From: Gymnothorax reevesii
Lineage: Eukaryota > Chordata > Actinopteri > Anguilliformes > Muraenidae
Direction of reading: 5' to 3'
Assembly: GCA_029721435.1 (NCBI GenBank)
Contig: CM056586.1
Span: 74,196,607 to 74,260,606 of the forward strand
Length of the DNA: 64,000 nucleotides
A program made the position numbers and the translations under genes. Positions 23,278 through 35,849 of the stretch are shown here, piece by piece (position 1 is the stretch's first letter; each line of letters begins with the position of its first letter). The notes beneath the pieces are model-generated. The model made no database searches. It was not told the DNA's origin and saw only the letters and a list, made by a program, of their open reading frames with translations.

Positions 23278-25505
23278 CTGTAAGGGAGAGAAAGACCTCA
23301 CTGAGCATCATGCAGCGCCTCCGCCTGGACTAACATTTCCTCATTTGATAAACTTATGAAAAATCAAAGCATAGAACTGGGGTCTCTGTTTCAGGAACCC
23401 ATAATCCTCCCCTTCACCGCTATTATTTCTGCCATTCTGGGAATAAGCATATTCTCCTTTCTGGAAAAAAATACATTTCCATTATAAGCTGAAGGTAAGA
23501 TCACTGAGTTTTAATGCTTTTGCCAGATACAACAATTATGCAGCAAACACTGGGTCTATGCCTGTTTTATCTTGCTGTAAGTTCCAAAAAACACTTCAGA
23601 AAAAAAGAACACAAATTGTTTAAATAATTTTTTTGCTGCATCATAGGCGACGAAACTAAGAGGCCATTTCAAACACCTTTTAGCATGATCGGTTTTACAG
23701 GAATTCTCATCAGGGTGTTAAACCCACAGCTGCCTGCTCACAGCCCCGGTTGCGACACAAATGCATCTACAAAATTCCAACACCTTTTCTTCAATCAGAT
23801 TCAAGCATTTCCCAAGCATGTTTCAAGCATTTTCAAGCTTTTTTTTTTTAGACAGTGATAGATAACAAATTCATCAAACTACTCAGTAATTTCTTATTAA
23901 ACCAATGCAATTACAATTTCAAGCAGTTTCAAGCACTTTATTCAAAATCAAAGGATTTTTCAAACCTTGAAAACACCATAATAAAATTCAGGCGTTTTCA
24001 AGGATTTCTGCACCCGTAGGGAGCCCTGCATCCACTAAAGTCAAAGGAAATGATTGGAAACAAGTTGTTTTGATACAATTCATTCCAAAGTTTTCTTCCC
24101 AATGAAGGAACATTCATTGGCATTTTCCTGGCTTTTCTTCAATTCCTATGAACTGTTAAGTCAGTTGCTCTTGCTTGAGGAACTCTGCTCGTCTCAGATA
24201 CCAGAGCTCATAGAACGGCTCACTTCCCCCGGCGCCCTGAGAGAGACCAGCCAATAAAAGACCTGGAAATAACAGAAGGATTCTCACAGCCGTTAGAGAA
24301 ATGGGATGGCAGGCAGGCCAGTGGTGGAACAGATTCCGTAATCTCCTGTTCCCACTCACGTATATTTGTGGAACACTGTGGGAAGGCTGGAATGCGCCAC
24401 TTTACATAGTATCCATAATCAATTACTGTGAACAATAAGAGATCAGGAGAGCTCATATTTCTTTGAGATGGAGCAAGTATCACAGCTATTTGTTGCGCGA
24501 CCTGCTTGTATCCCAACTATACAGTAATTTTGCAGGCTCAAAATTTAAACTGTCCTGAACCAGTCCACAATTTTACGTACAGAACTAACACAAATGCAAA
24601 TGAAAGGAACTGACTGAAGATGCATAAGTCTTTATGGAGCCCACTATTAGCTCCTGGCTTAATATCTAACTTACAGAAAAATCTTATTTCCATAAAAAGG
24701 TGTGCCTTATTTGCCATTGTGTAAATTATCAGTCAATATTTTTCAAAATAATTCATTATGAGTATATCATTCGTAGATTCTCACAGAATTTTGGATCAAT
24801 ATGGTCCATTGGCCTACTGACTTTTCTCCCAGATGCACCCTACACTACCTTCACCAGCTTTTCTCAGTATGTACCAGCATGGCTACATACACATATTTAT
24901 TCTCAAGTGATCTCAGTATTTATTCAAATACCAGTTATTTTTCCTCCGATAGTAAAGTGACAGAATAGATAAACAAACATAGTATGGGCATTTAGTCAGG
25001 GAAATCAGAAGAATGAATGGGGAAAGGTACAGTAAGCCAGTCAGGTATCATTAGTGGTTATTGGCTGTGCAATGAACAAAATTCAACTTCCATTCAGTTC
25101 ATTGATTGTTCATGAAAACTTACAAAAGCCAAAACATTGCGACCACAAATCAAACATGCTATCAGCCCCCTGCATTCCACAGTAACAGCTCCATCAAAGT
25201 GACGTCCGCTTGATTTCCCAGGTCTACAGTCTCCCAGCAGGACATTTCCAAGAGTATCAGACTCTGCACCAGCCAGAATTTTCCTCACAGTACATCCTAG
25301 TACCGGCTCTGCCCCAGGGAAACAGCGCGCATGTCCCCGGCTGATGTGCACGATGTAAAAGTATTAATAGGCAAAAAGCTATCAACCTCGTGCTTACCAA
25401 AAGTAGTTTAGCAAAAGTAGTTCTGATGGTGCGTCGACTTTCAAGGAAAAATCAATAAAAAAGGAAAAGTGAAAGTCCGCACTCAAAAAAGTAAGTCAAA
25501 TAAAA
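23278..25505. other. tank last intron, 3' part
   Basis: From about 23,780 to 24,030 runs a decayed repeat with recurring 'TTCAAGCATTT' and 'TTTTCAAGGATTTCTG' motifs, a pattern seen in fish interspersed repeats. The minus ORF at 25,094-25,351 (85 codons, Gly/Ala/Cys-rich) has no domain I can name and no convincing splice sites. Confidence 0.35.
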
Positions 25506-25595
25506 AGCGACTTTATTGCAAGACAGAATGTTTCGGCTCCGGCCGTTCTCATCGGAGAAGAATAATAAATAAAATTAAACAGCAATAAAGTCGCT
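25506..25595. repeat. Small foldback element with 14-bp inverted ends
   Basis: AGCGACTTTATTGC at 25,506-25,519 is exactly inverted at 25,582-25,595. 'TTTCGGCTCCGGCCGTTCTCATC' lies in the middle. A 'CAATAAAGT...ACGTTTCGGC' arrangement is familiar from fish interspersed repeats, but I cannot name the family. Confidence 0.55.
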
Positions 25596-26831
25596 GGTTA
25601 ATAAAGTTTGCTGGTTAATAATGCGTAGCCTTAGTTTATGAATAAATAACGGCTGAGAGGTTGGTATGCTCAGGGCTGCACAGTGTGACAGTTTTGCTCG
25701 CATTTGTTGATAAAAATATATTATATATATGCAAGGATAAATGTAAAAGATTTGCTCTTATGCAATAGGTTGCATAATCGCTATTGATCTGCCCCAACTT
25801 TGTTTCCTGCTAAAGGCGAGTGGGTGTGCGTGTACGGTCTTTGATACGAAGGAGCGATGCATCAAGGAAAACGTATTTTGCAGTATCTACAGACCATTTC
25901 AATGCTGTCGGTAAAATAAAAACTGCATTTCCCAAACTACACTGCGCCGCACTATCAAACACGAATGTGGCAGATGCTTAATCTCGAATGAAAACGAGGC
26001 GTTTTTTCGGTTGTTAGTAGATCATCAAGCAGCTAGCATTTTTGGGAAAATACCACTTTTGGAGGACCCACCGGCAACATCTAACGTTAAGCAATCGGAT
26101 CAGGATACGTCAGAGGCGTGGGTGATCAGATATTGATCAAAAATGCACAAGCAAGCTGTTCCAAATAAATGTTTTTCCAAATAAAATGTAACATACACAG
26201 AACAGTTTTGGGGCAGCTAATGTAAAATCACTTGGCACAATAGCCTATTGAAATATCTTACGGTTTGATAATCATTTGGCTAGCCTTTTCGCCCGCTAAG
26301 AAAATCCATCTATGGTCCAGAACCCACAGCAGATAATCCAAGTAACACAGATTTTCCATGCTAGCTCATCTTGACATGGGTATCGCGCGTAATTACTGGT
26401 GCTGAAATGCCTCTCAAAAGCCTTAGTTTTTTCGCGTCTGATGTAGGGCAGCCCTCATTGATTGACTCCAACTTCTCACTGAATATCAACCTGAAAAACG
26501 GCATGTTTAGAAAACTCGAAACGATATCCTAATTACTCGCAGCGCTCAGCGCTACTGACTCCCATCATGAAACAAGAACAGGTTAGGTAGGTTATTTACC
26601 GTCATTATTTTTTTTCAATCTCCCAAATTTACCTGGGGGACAGTGGGCGGAACTTGTCGTAGTTCGCGATAATAAAGCCCATTCACAGGGGAAATATGAT
26701 TGGTCAATTTTACTGTCATTTGAAATTACACTTGTTGAATTACTACTGCTAAATCCTCCGTTAATTTACCGCGGGCCAGCTGCAGGGGGAGACAAAGGGC
26801 TTCTTTCCTTTTAACCATTCACACTCCAACA
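25596..26831. other. Intron sequence with possible hAT-like remnant
   Basis: 'CAGGGCTGCACAGTGTGACAG' at about 25,670 resembles the left end of a hAT family element. A similar 'CAGGGCTGTATTGTGTGACAA' occurs at about 28,537. No right end or transposase was found. Confidence 0.3.
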
Positions 26832-27482
26832 CAGTGGTTCTCAAATTCGGTCCTGGCGCCCCCCTGTGTATGCTGGTTTTTGTTCCAGCCACAACTGCAA
26901 TTATAGGATTTTAAAGAGCTGTTACTTTGTCTTAATTGACAGCATTCCATGTTTGTGTAGATATTTACCATCTTAAGTCGCATTTGAATGGACATATCCA
27001 TTCTGCAATGAAGAATAAAAACACTTGAGCACATTGTGCTTAATTTTCAATATTGCTTGGATTTTCAGGTGAAAACATTTTTAAACAGATCCAATTAGAC
27101 TTTGAGAAAATCAATAAGCTCTAAATTAGCTTTCTGAACACAGGTGTTTTGAGTTGTTCCCAAATAACCTGCCTGAACCAAATTAAATCAACAGAAAACA
27201 CAAAAGGTGTGACTCCATTGTTTGCCAAGTAAATTGTCGGGTTTTGCCACCATGCGTCAAGAGTTTCACCAATGAGGAACCTTTTGATAATTTGTTGATT
27301 AAATGTTTGGTTAAATTGTTTCCCTCTGCCAATATTTACAATATATCTCAATGTGGATATTTGCATAAATGCACCTAATTAAAACAAATCAACAGCTTGT
27401 TAAAATCCTAGAATTGCAGTTGTGGTTGGAACAAAAACCAGCATACACAGGGGGGCGCCAGGACCGAATTTGAGAACCACTG
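26832..27482. mobile_element. hAT-like non-autonomous element with ~80-bp TIRs
   Basis: The left end starts CAGTGGTTCTCAAATTCGG and the right end is its reverse complement; the match continues almost perfectly for about 80 bp on each side. 'CAGTGGTTCTCAA' is a typical hAT (Charlie-like) end. The flanking 8-mers (CTCCAACA and CAAACTTT) do not match, so no target duplication is visible. The 490-bp interior is AT-rich and has no transposase. Confidence 0.8.
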
Positions 27483-27689
27483 CAAACTTTCATTTTCCCC
27501 TGATTGAAAGCCGAAATGTTGCCAAATGTGCGAGCTCGCATTCTTCTTTGCGACTATATCCGCCATGTCTGTGTACTGAAACAATGCAGCTGCACGCAGG
27601 CTAACCCAAATAATTCAGCAGTTGTTTTCGATCGATTTTCGCGCTGAAAGAAGGAGGAGTATAAATGTAAAATAAAAGTCCGAGGATGC

Positions 27690-27790
27690 CAAAACAGCTG
27701 TTCAATGTTCAATATTGTTAAAAAATATTGCATATGAAGACAAATATCGCGATATTCGATAATATCAAAAAAATCGGCCCAAGCCTATTT
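27690..27790. repeat. Fragment of a hAT/MITE-like repeat end
   Basis: 'ATATCGCGATATTCGATAATATC...GGCCCAAGCCTA' resembles the inverted end of the common fish element starting 'GGGCTGGGCGATATGG'. Only one end is visible. Confidence 0.4.
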
Positions 27791-27989
27791 TCCTCTCATA
27801 TATCCTGGTGTGGTCTGTCCAAGACTGGAGGGTGGTCGCACACATACAGCAGTAACACAAACAAAAACAAAGACTACATTTTGCTCCGGCTCAGGTAGTC
27901 GAGCTCCGCAGTTGTAGTTATGTTGGCTTTTAGTCATAATCTAACGACCATAACCAGTTCAAACAGATAAAACCAGAGGCACTTTGAGA

Positions 27990-28215
27990 GAGCAAACCTC
28001 CACCAAGGCAGCACAGTCAAAATTTTGCTGAGTGAACATGACTCATATATTGTGAGACTGATCGCGGTCAAATTCAATTGATCATCCCCGATGTGATAGC
28101 AACCCACCCACAAAATTTCACTGATATCCATTCATTACTTTTTGAGTGATCTTGTATGCAAGCAGACAGACAGACAAACCAATATAAGCGAAAACATAAG
28201 CTCCTTGGCTAAGGT
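27990..28215 (+). repeat. RTE-type LINE 3' tail
   Basis: From 'CAAACCTCCACCAAGG' the sequence runs through 'GATCATCCCCGATGTGATAGCAACC', 'AAATTTCACTGATATCC', 'ACTTTTTGAGTGATCTTG', 'GACAGACAGACAAACCAA' and 'GAAAACATAAGCTCCTTGGC'. This is the 3' tail pattern of fish RTE-like retrotransposons. An inverted relative lies at 29,520-29,745. Confidence 0.65.
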
Positions 28216-29519
28216 AATGAAAACAGATTTTTACTGAAAATATCTTGCAACACCTGACGCAAGCCAGATAATGATAATAAATTAAGATACTCACAGGGCA
28301 GTGAACTTCAGGTTGTCAAGACAGCAATCAGTTTATTATCACAGCAATTCACTACAGAACTGCATTTCCCAAGGAGTCTGCTTTGTAAATAGCTGTAAGA
28401 CTGGTTGTCTCAACTAACTTGCAGTTGAAGCACAAACTCAAAAGAACTAACCAAGTGTTTACTCAAGATGCCTTGAAGCATAACTGCTGACTAGTAATCA
28501 GGAACTTTACTATTATCTCAGGAATGCATTATGTACAGGGCTGTATTGTGTGACAATTATTGCAACGACTTATTTAGCATCACAGAGCGATAGCTTTCAT
28601 GAATGACTACCTAGTCGGTGTGACAACAGCATTGCTTACAAGCAGAAAATCAGATGAGTGAGCTCACAGCCGATCAAGACGTGAGCTCATGAATATTAAC
28701 ATATGCAGGCAGAAGAGTCCTCTGAGGCGAGAGGCGGATGAAAAATAACAAACTGAAAGTGTTTAGAAATTTTTCATAACCTTCACACATTTACTTTATA
28801 AACACTTAGAATGATTAGATATTCCATTAGAAACGCTTGTATCAGCTTGATGGGTCACTGAGCTATTCGATTCAATATTCACTGAGGTATATGGCATTGA
28901 TTCAATAATTTCTTAAATTTGATGATTTAGCGAAATACAAAACTATCCACAGGCAACCAAAATACTTTCAATGTAATACACAAGAAAGGTGTGAAATATG
29001 TAGTGCACTGCAAATTTGAGTATTAATTATTGCCCATGATCATTATTTTAAATCATATTAGAGATGTTGATACTTCACTGTAATGAAACTGCGGCTGCTA
29101 TTTGGGTTAAAAAAAAAAACTCTCTCCTTGCAGAAGCCCTCAGTATCGCCACCGTACAATATCTGCAGATTTTAAAACTGTAAATTATCTGTGGACTGCA
29201 TCCTCCCACAAGCTGACACAAAGGTCATATATACAGACTGTCTGAGAAAGGAGATGAGGCGAAACCATAAATCATCTACAGACAATTTTAATATTGCATC
29301 TTCTGCTGTATCCTCAGTTACACTGGAAAGACTTCGCCGTTACATTAATAGATGAGTCAAATGAGAAATTTCAATGGCAAGAATTTTTTCTCAGAAAAAA
29401 GTCTGCACAATTTAGCACACTAATATCAAAGTAAGGACTATTATTTACAAAGGTGGAAAGCAGAGGGTAACAGAGGGGTTGGGATTCGAAAACAAATCCA
29501 ACATCGTCTTTCTTGACAT
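28216..29519. other. Intron sequence, nothing recognised
   Basis: AT-rich with scattered short motifs. No exon, ORF with domain or element ends were found. Confidence 0.35.
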
Positions 29520-29745
29520 CCCCATTTTTACCTACCCCACGGAGGTTATGTTTTTGCTGGCGTTGGTTTGTCTGTCTGTCTGTTTGTGTGCTTTTTCAGC
29601 ACATTACTCAAAAAGTAATGTGCAGATATCTCTGAAATTCTGTGGGTATGTTGCTATTACATCAGGGATGGACCCAACTGATTTTGACCATGATCGGTTA
29701 AACAAGTGGCGTGGCGGGGGTATGCGCTCTACCGAGTGCACTTTT
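29520..29745 (-). repeat. RTE-type LINE 3' tail, inverted copy
   Basis: The reverse complement aligns with 27,990-28,215: 'GAATTTCAGAGATATC', 'ACTTTTTGAGTAATGTG', 'GACAGACAGACAAACCAA', 'AAAAACATAACCTCCGTGG'. The left part reads 'GGTTATGTTTTTGCTGGCG'. Confidence 0.65.
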
Positions 29746-30269
29746 TTAGCAAGTGCCGTGAAGTAGATTTACAGCCCCATATTGCATCCTGAATGTAGTA
29801 CTACCTACACAAAAACACAGGCATGCATACACACAGGCTCAGCTGGTTCGATCTACATTAGTTTTGTGATTCCTCTCTCAGCAAGTTCAATTTTTTTTTT
29901 TTTTTTTGAGTGGGGGGCACATTATTGGAACTATTGGAAATTTTTCAGGCTTAACAAAAGATTACAGAAATCATGAACCTAGAGAAAAGATGGCTTTCAA
30001 ATGACTATAACAGAAGCAAAAAATAGCAAGAGAAATTAACCATTTAAATCCTCCATTCTCCCCAGGCTGAAATTCCCTTCCTGAGTTCATGTGAGGATAT
30101 TATGCCTTTAGCGGCTGGGCGAAGGAGTAGGGTTTGGGGAGGCTGTTGCGGCAAGATTTGCTGCAAGAACACTGTGCTGCAATTTGCAGTTATCAATGCT
30201 AATGTTTTGTTGCACAGTTCATACTTCCTCCCTCGCACAATGTAGTCTTTCTGAGGACAACAATCTATT

Positions 30270-30285
30270 ACACACACACACACAC

Positions 30286-30329
<44 letters not shown>

Positions 30330-30358
30330 ACACAGCCGCAAACACACACACCCACACA

Positions 30359-30397
<39 letters not shown>

Positions 30398-30441
30398 GCA
30401 AACACACACACACACACACGCAAACACACACACTCACACCA
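30270..30441. repeat. (CA)n microsatellite, interrupted
   Basis: About 170 bp of CA repeat with CGCAAA and CCA interruptions. The long Cys/Val and His/Thr frames across it are artefacts. Confidence 0.97.
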
Positions 30442-30471
30442 TCCGGTAGCACGGAAAAGGAAAAAAATAAA

Positions 30472-30710
30472 CCAGAAAGCAGTAATTTCTAAATTTACTT
30501 TGACTTGTATGTCATGTATTTCAGACAGTACGAAGACAACATGCTTAATGTTTAGACTGGTGAACTTTTATTTTATTTGTAAACACACACACACTCCAGC
30601 CATTCAGCCCAGCAACTCATTCTAAAAAAAGTCTCGTCCCTCAGGAGCAGAGGTGGGCAGGGGCTCGTGAATCTGCACACAAATGAGGGAGAAAATCATT
30701 TCAAGGTTTC
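30472..30710 (+). mobile_element. Tc1-like terminal-region fragment
   Basis: 'GAAAGCAGTAATTTCTAAATTTACTTTGAC', 'CAGACAGTACGAAGACAA' and 'TTTATTTGTAAA' match in order the reverse complement of the right end of the Tc1 element at 13,899-15,728. They also match a longer copy at 47,955-48,330. No coding part remains. Confidence 0.6.
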
Positions 30711-31107
30711 AAACTGGCCCTCAAAGAGAGACAGGAGGGTTTTGGGACATTCCTCCCCGGCTGGGGCAGAACACACCTGAGAGATTCATAGACTGTGGAG
30801 GAAATTCTCTGCATAAAGGCCAAGGGCGCAAAACCACAGCTGAACACCAGTGGTTTCCCATCTCTCAGACAGCACTGCAATAACTTTTATACAGAGCTGG
30901 AAATAACTTCTACACAGAGTAAACCTTAACAACTGGCCAGTCATTTTAGTCAAATAAAAGTTTATGACCACTGATGCACAAATCAATTACACGCATCATG
31001 CACAGCAGCAGAATTTAATCAAGATGGTCACATTATATTTCTGGTTTTTTGAACAATTAGTCAGGATGGCAGCCAACTACATGCAAGCAGCAGAAATAGT
31101 CAAGACG
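30711..31107. other. Intron sequence, nothing recognised
   Basis: No exon or repeat family identified. Confidence 0.3.
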
Positions 31108-32521
31108 TAGTGTTGGGTCATTCGTGGATGAATCGTTATTTTTGGTCAAATCCTTTTGGTGAACGAGAGTAACAAACTCATCTCCATGAAAGGATTTATT
31201 CCTATGGTTCAGCTATCTGTAATAAAGTGGCAAACTTTCTATTCGCTGAAACTCCTGCGACTCCTCATATTTATCCATTTAGTAGACCCCAGTCCGAAAA
31301 ATGTTAGTTCGGCATCAGCAAACATCAGCAATTGCCGCTCGCAGCACTGACTGCGGTTTTCCATGCTACTGTCAGTTTGGCCTTTGTGATGGAACTGGAG
31401 ATTCACAATCATTTGGTGAACAACTCCGAGGAACTGGAACAGGACAAGCGCATCAGCTCAATTAACAAGTTTGAGGACGATTGCTAGCTAGCTCCAGTTC
31501 AAAGAACAAATCCGTAGTTATGATATCACATCTCCGTCACCCCAAGAATGTCTTTGTAGAGCAGTCTTAAATTTCCTATTAATGCTTAGCCAAGCAGCAC
31601 AGCCTTTACTAAACTGTTACTTGTGATGTAGCCTAAACTCCTTAATGTGAAAGAAAGTGGTGCTCAGTGGGCAAAGCAATATTTAGACCAGAATCAAGAA
31701 ATATCATTGCTATTTCTAATTGACTTGCACCTCCTGGAAATAAACCAGTCATTTATTTAATGAAACATGTAGCACTTGCATTGCTTACTTTCAAAGGCTA
31801 TTTCGTCATGTTTGTAGCACATTTAAAATACAGCAGATGTATGGTTGATGGCAAGATCTGAAGGGCACGTGCATCATCCAGATGATTAAAAACATTTCTA
31901 TATAACCTGCATGAAATTTTGCAAAAATAAAACCAATCACTGAGATTCAATCTCAGAGGGGGAAATTATCCTGTATAATTTAGTATTCAGCCCCAGCTCG
32001 TTCTCCAGGCCATGGTGTTGTTACTAGTATTAGTGTTTGTGTTTATTTCTGTTGTATAGTTTCTTCGGAAGGATAACAGTGCTGTTTTGTTCATTTTTCA
32101 TTTCCTCTCTCTTTCCCTTGTGTGTCACTCTCTTTCACTCCCTGCTCCGTGTCTGATTGTCTCTCGTTACCCCATTAGTGATGCGCCCTTTTCCTGCTGC
32201 TCCGCCTGCTTTTCCTTCCACTTCATTGGTTCCCTGAGTTTCGTCTTCACTCTGTACTCGTTTTGATTTGTTATTCGCTGCACATTCTCTCATGGCTGCA
32301 TTAAAATATTTTATCTTTGCTGGTCTTGTTTGCTTGGAACAAGAGTCTGAAGTCGGACTTGCAGCTGCCTTCTGTTGTCGGAATCAGTTACTGCATGACT
32401 CCAGTTCTCGTTCGCCAGAGTAAAATATTAGGAATAAGTAAGCAAATCTGTGAAGTAATCCTTTTGAGGAACTGAGTCAAAAGTTCTGTGTCCCTGAAAG
32501 GAATCGTAATCCCTACCACTA
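31108..32521. mobile_element. hAT-like element with near-perfect 8-bp target duplication
   Basis: The left end TAGTGTTGGGTCATTCG and the reverse-complemented right end TAGTGGTAGGGATTACG are short imperfect inverted repeats. Flanking octamers are TCAAGACG (31,100-31,107) and TTAAGACG (32,522-32,529), 7 of 8 identical. The sequence after the left end ('GATGAATCGTT...GTGAACGAGAG') fits a fish hAT family with 'GAACGAATC' motifs. The 1.4-kb interior shows no transposase domain. Confidence 0.6.
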
Positions 32522-34252
32522 TTAAGACGACACAGCCAGCAGCGAATAATTTTGAAAGCAAGTGAAATGCTAATCGAGGTCTCAATCAGGGGAGACGCAT
32601 TTTACTTTGACCGACTAAACGTGATGATTCTCTCTCAAAAAAAAAAAACAACAAGCGGGCGGGGAGGGGTTAAAATGTCATTGTTCACAGCTCATATTCC
32701 AAATAATGGATCAAAAAGAAAGCCCAGTGGAAGAGGTTCAGCTGCGCAACACGAAAATGCCGAGGATTCCACCGTCACTGATGACGGTGTCTGTACTACC
32801 GCCATAAGGAACTGTTTGATATATTTTCCCCATCTCCTTACGAAGGGAAGCTCAAAGGTCCCACAGTTTCTTTGTACATTCTCTGGAGAGATTAATACCT
32901 GAAAAGAAAAAATAGTGAAAATTACATGCAAAAAAAAAAAAAAAAAAATGTTCCATCGGAAGGCCTAAGTATTATTAGTTTCTTGGTCAACAACTTGGTT
33001 TGGATGTTGGAGTTGACATCTTTTTTCGATGTTTAAATTGAGGGGATGCCAAATTCATTGGGCAAAAAGAATGAGAGGAGGCCAGCACTGAATATTCTGA
33101 AAAAACAACCCGCTGCAGCAGCCGGTGAGGCCCCCTTCGGTAACCGCAATGGTCCCAACCTCACAAGCCGTAAACAGCAGCACTCACAAAGGATAAAACT
33201 GAGACGACTCCTTAAACCACAGCAGCGATATGACCTTGCATCGATTCCATTCTCTCGGGATGGTCTGACGATGGCTCTTAGGGACATTTTCCTCTGATGG
33301 TTTTACAAAACCCAGGCTAATAAGTTACGTGTTTAAACAACAGGCATGTTATGAGTGTGTTTATCAGTCGAGCAAAAACTAGGGAGCAGTTAACCAGGAC
33401 CAACTCATACATAGAAAACATAAAGGACAACATACATTTAAAAATAACTTTACATTCACATGTCCGGTACTGCTATCAAAATGGAAAAAATTACACATGA
33501 GGTGACACATATTCTGTACAAGTCTGCCTCTGCCAGTACAAGCAGTGATTGTGATTCACAGCATGGCTAGTTTGTGAGGACAAGTTAGTAGTCGCAGTGA
33601 GGCAATTTCTTTTGAAACGGTGGTAGTAGAGTTATGGACACCATTCATAAGATACATCTCAGTATGGCTTGTGTTTTAACTCTCTCTGTTTCACTGGCAG
33701 TAGCTTGAAAGCACACGGAAACACAATCACAATCCTGACTACAAGACAAGAAGTTCAATGCTCAGACTGCCATTCCTTTCATTTTGATACAGTATTTGCA
33801 AAAGAGAGAGGCAGCGCTATCTGAGCTCATTAGCTCAAGTTCATTTGGGAAACTCAGTGAATTGAAATTCAATTGACACCATCCCTTCTCATTAGGCCAT
33901 ATCTTGGTGAGAGTGGAGTGTTTTAAATCAAGCTCCTCATGCATTAATTTAGGATTTTAATTAAACTGAGCTGAAGACTGCAAAGGCTTCCATAGCCACC
34001 CACAAAAGAAAAGCCCTCCATACTTTCATACACTGTATTGAATCCTGAAATGAGGAGTAGGGAAGAGGATGCCGTATTATCACACGTTTCACGCTTTTTA
34101 ACATTAGTAAAGTAAAACGTACCGAAATGGAAATCAATGACATCTCAAGCACATGTTGTGCATGAATAGCATCTTCATATCTTATTTCAGTATGAAACCA
34201 CTGACATTTATACCACCAGTCTGTTGAATACTCAATTTTGATCGGTTGAAGG
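32522..34252. other. Intron sequence, nothing recognised
   Basis: ORFs of up to 116 codons (32,552-32,902 plus) and an Arg/Lys-rich frame at 33,046-33,297 have no recognisable domain or splice context. There is an A-run at 32,931-32,948. Confidence 0.3.
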
Positions 34253-34293
34253 TGTGATGGTCTGGCCCTGCAGGCCCTCCCCTCTCCTGTTTG

Positions 34294-34341
34294 CACCTCC
34301 ACCTCAACGAGCTACAGCTGCTGCTCGTTGAGGTGGAGGTG
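34294..34341. repeat. Perfect 19-bp-stem palindrome in the LTR U3
   Basis: Arms 34,294-34,312 and 34,323-34,341 are exact reverse complements around a 10-base centre. Confidence 0.95.
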
Positions 34342-34358
34342 ACTTGAGTGTATTTAAG

Positions 34359-34387
34359 AGCTGCACTGCCACACTGGCAGTGCAGCT
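34359..34387. repeat. Perfect 13-bp-stem hairpin just after the LTR TATA
   Basis: Arms AGCTGCACTGCCA and TGGCAGTGCAGCT flank a 3-base loop. The hairpin begins at the end of the TATTTAAGAG box, so it lies at the promoter/transcript start. Confidence 0.95.
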
Positions 34388-34595
34388 GTATTCTGTTGGC
34401 TCATTGTTTGCTGGCCGTTTGTATTGGAGCCCTGGATATCGCTGCTGTTCCCCTGGGTGTTTAATGAGTTTTATTAAACTTTTTATATTTTACTCAGCCT
34501 GTGCACTTGGGTCCCTCAATTCAGTTTTGGGTACATGGTCCCTGTGCCCGCCGGCTTGCTTCCTCATGCCGGCGGGACCAAACCATGACAGAAGG

Positions 34596-35849
34596 GCGTT
34601 CAAAGGGTGTGCATTATTTTACAATAACAGCACACCAATGAAGTTATTACCAAAATATCACCATTTTGAAACTTTATATTATTTTATCACTAATGAATCC
34701 TAAGCTAAAGTTAACAGACACTTTGAGCCGTGAAGTTACCAATCGGAAGTGAAGGGTACACTACACAAAGACGGCATTTATGAGTTTACTGCTATGATCA
34801 TTAGAATCTTTGGCAAGTCTGGTGATTATGAAAAAACTGGAGACAGCACTGTGTGAAAACAACGGTGCAAGTGGAACTATGACGCTGGGGAATTAGTAAC
34901 CACAGCTTTTTCATAACAATGAAACAAAATGGAACTAATGACCACATTCTCAGACATAACAATGGAAATTTAAGCTGTTTCAAAACAACATAAGTTAACA
35001 GGAAGAGAAGCAAATAGTTTGCATATAAATGCTAATTTTGTATGAAAACAGAAATATGTCTCTAGCTTGACCAGGCTGTCAACTTTAGAACATGGCTTAG
35101 AGATAGATTTTTGCTTGGGGGTAGGTCAAGGGTTGGGGTTAGGTCGGAGGATCTTGATGGTAGCATATCTTGTCAAGTAGGGCAGCACAATTAACCAAAT
35201 CGCAATTATTTTAAGCGCAATAAAAGTAACTGCCACTATGAGGCAGACAGACGAGTTTGCTTATTACCTTTTCTATGACACATACCTAACGCGGTCATTT
35301 GAAATGCCTCCGCGAAGAAAACTGTCATTTGAAGTCCGCCAATTACCAGCGAGGTTGGACAGCCTCCATCGCCTTGGCATAATTAGCTTACCTTAAATCA
35401 ATTCCTATGTACTTTACCCAACTTGCAATCAAGCCATTTATTCAGCCTTTGGCAATTTGGTAGACGGACGTGCGCGGAGATGGGTGTGGCGGCATAGTAG
35501 GGGGAGGTGTCACATATTCATCAAGACGCTGTGAAAATTTCGTAGAAACACGTCACCAAAACCTCACAGGCAGGTTTCCAGAATGTCAGGCACATTTCAA
35601 TGCAATAAATAATTACAGTAAGCACTATTTAATGTAACTATCTGAATAAGGACATAAATTATAGTATCTATATCAATTGTCCTGATGTCAGATTAAAGGC
35701 GGTTGGCTCGCGTAATGGAAACTTGACCTGGCTTAATCAATGCAGCTGAATCTGTGATGCAAACTAACATCTTTCTCCGCAAACTGCAAACTGCCTATAT
35801 ATAGCGATTTTATAGCGACGTGAGCGATTTAATGATGCCTACATCAACG
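34596..35849. other. Intron sequence with a possible hAT left end
   Basis: 'AGGGCAGCACAATTAACCAAATCGCAATT' at about 35,180 resembles the left end of fish 'AGGGCTGCACGATTAAT' hAT elements. No right end was found. The rest is unclassified. Confidence 0.35.

Larger units (their letters stand above)
34253..34590 (+). mobile_element. Solo LTR of a retrotransposon, 5-bp target duplication
   Basis: The 338-bp unit starts TGTGATGG and ends CATGACA, and is flanked by identical GAAGG pentamers (34,248-34,252 and 34,591-34,595). It contains a TATA-like TATTTAAGAG at 34,351-34,360 and an ATTAAA-type poly(A) signal at about 34,473, in LTR order. No internal retroviral sequence is attached, so it is a recombination product of a full element. 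The U3 and R parts contain two perfect hairpins, described under findings. Confidence 0.88.

Noticed and set aside
25094..25351. 85-codon Gly/Cys-rich minus-strand ORF inside the tank intron
   Set aside because: It looks protein-like, but no family was recognised and splice sites are not convincing. Possibly a transposon fragment.
30044..30492. Long Cys/Val and His/Thr ORFs on both strands
   Set aside because: They are translations of the CA microsatellite.
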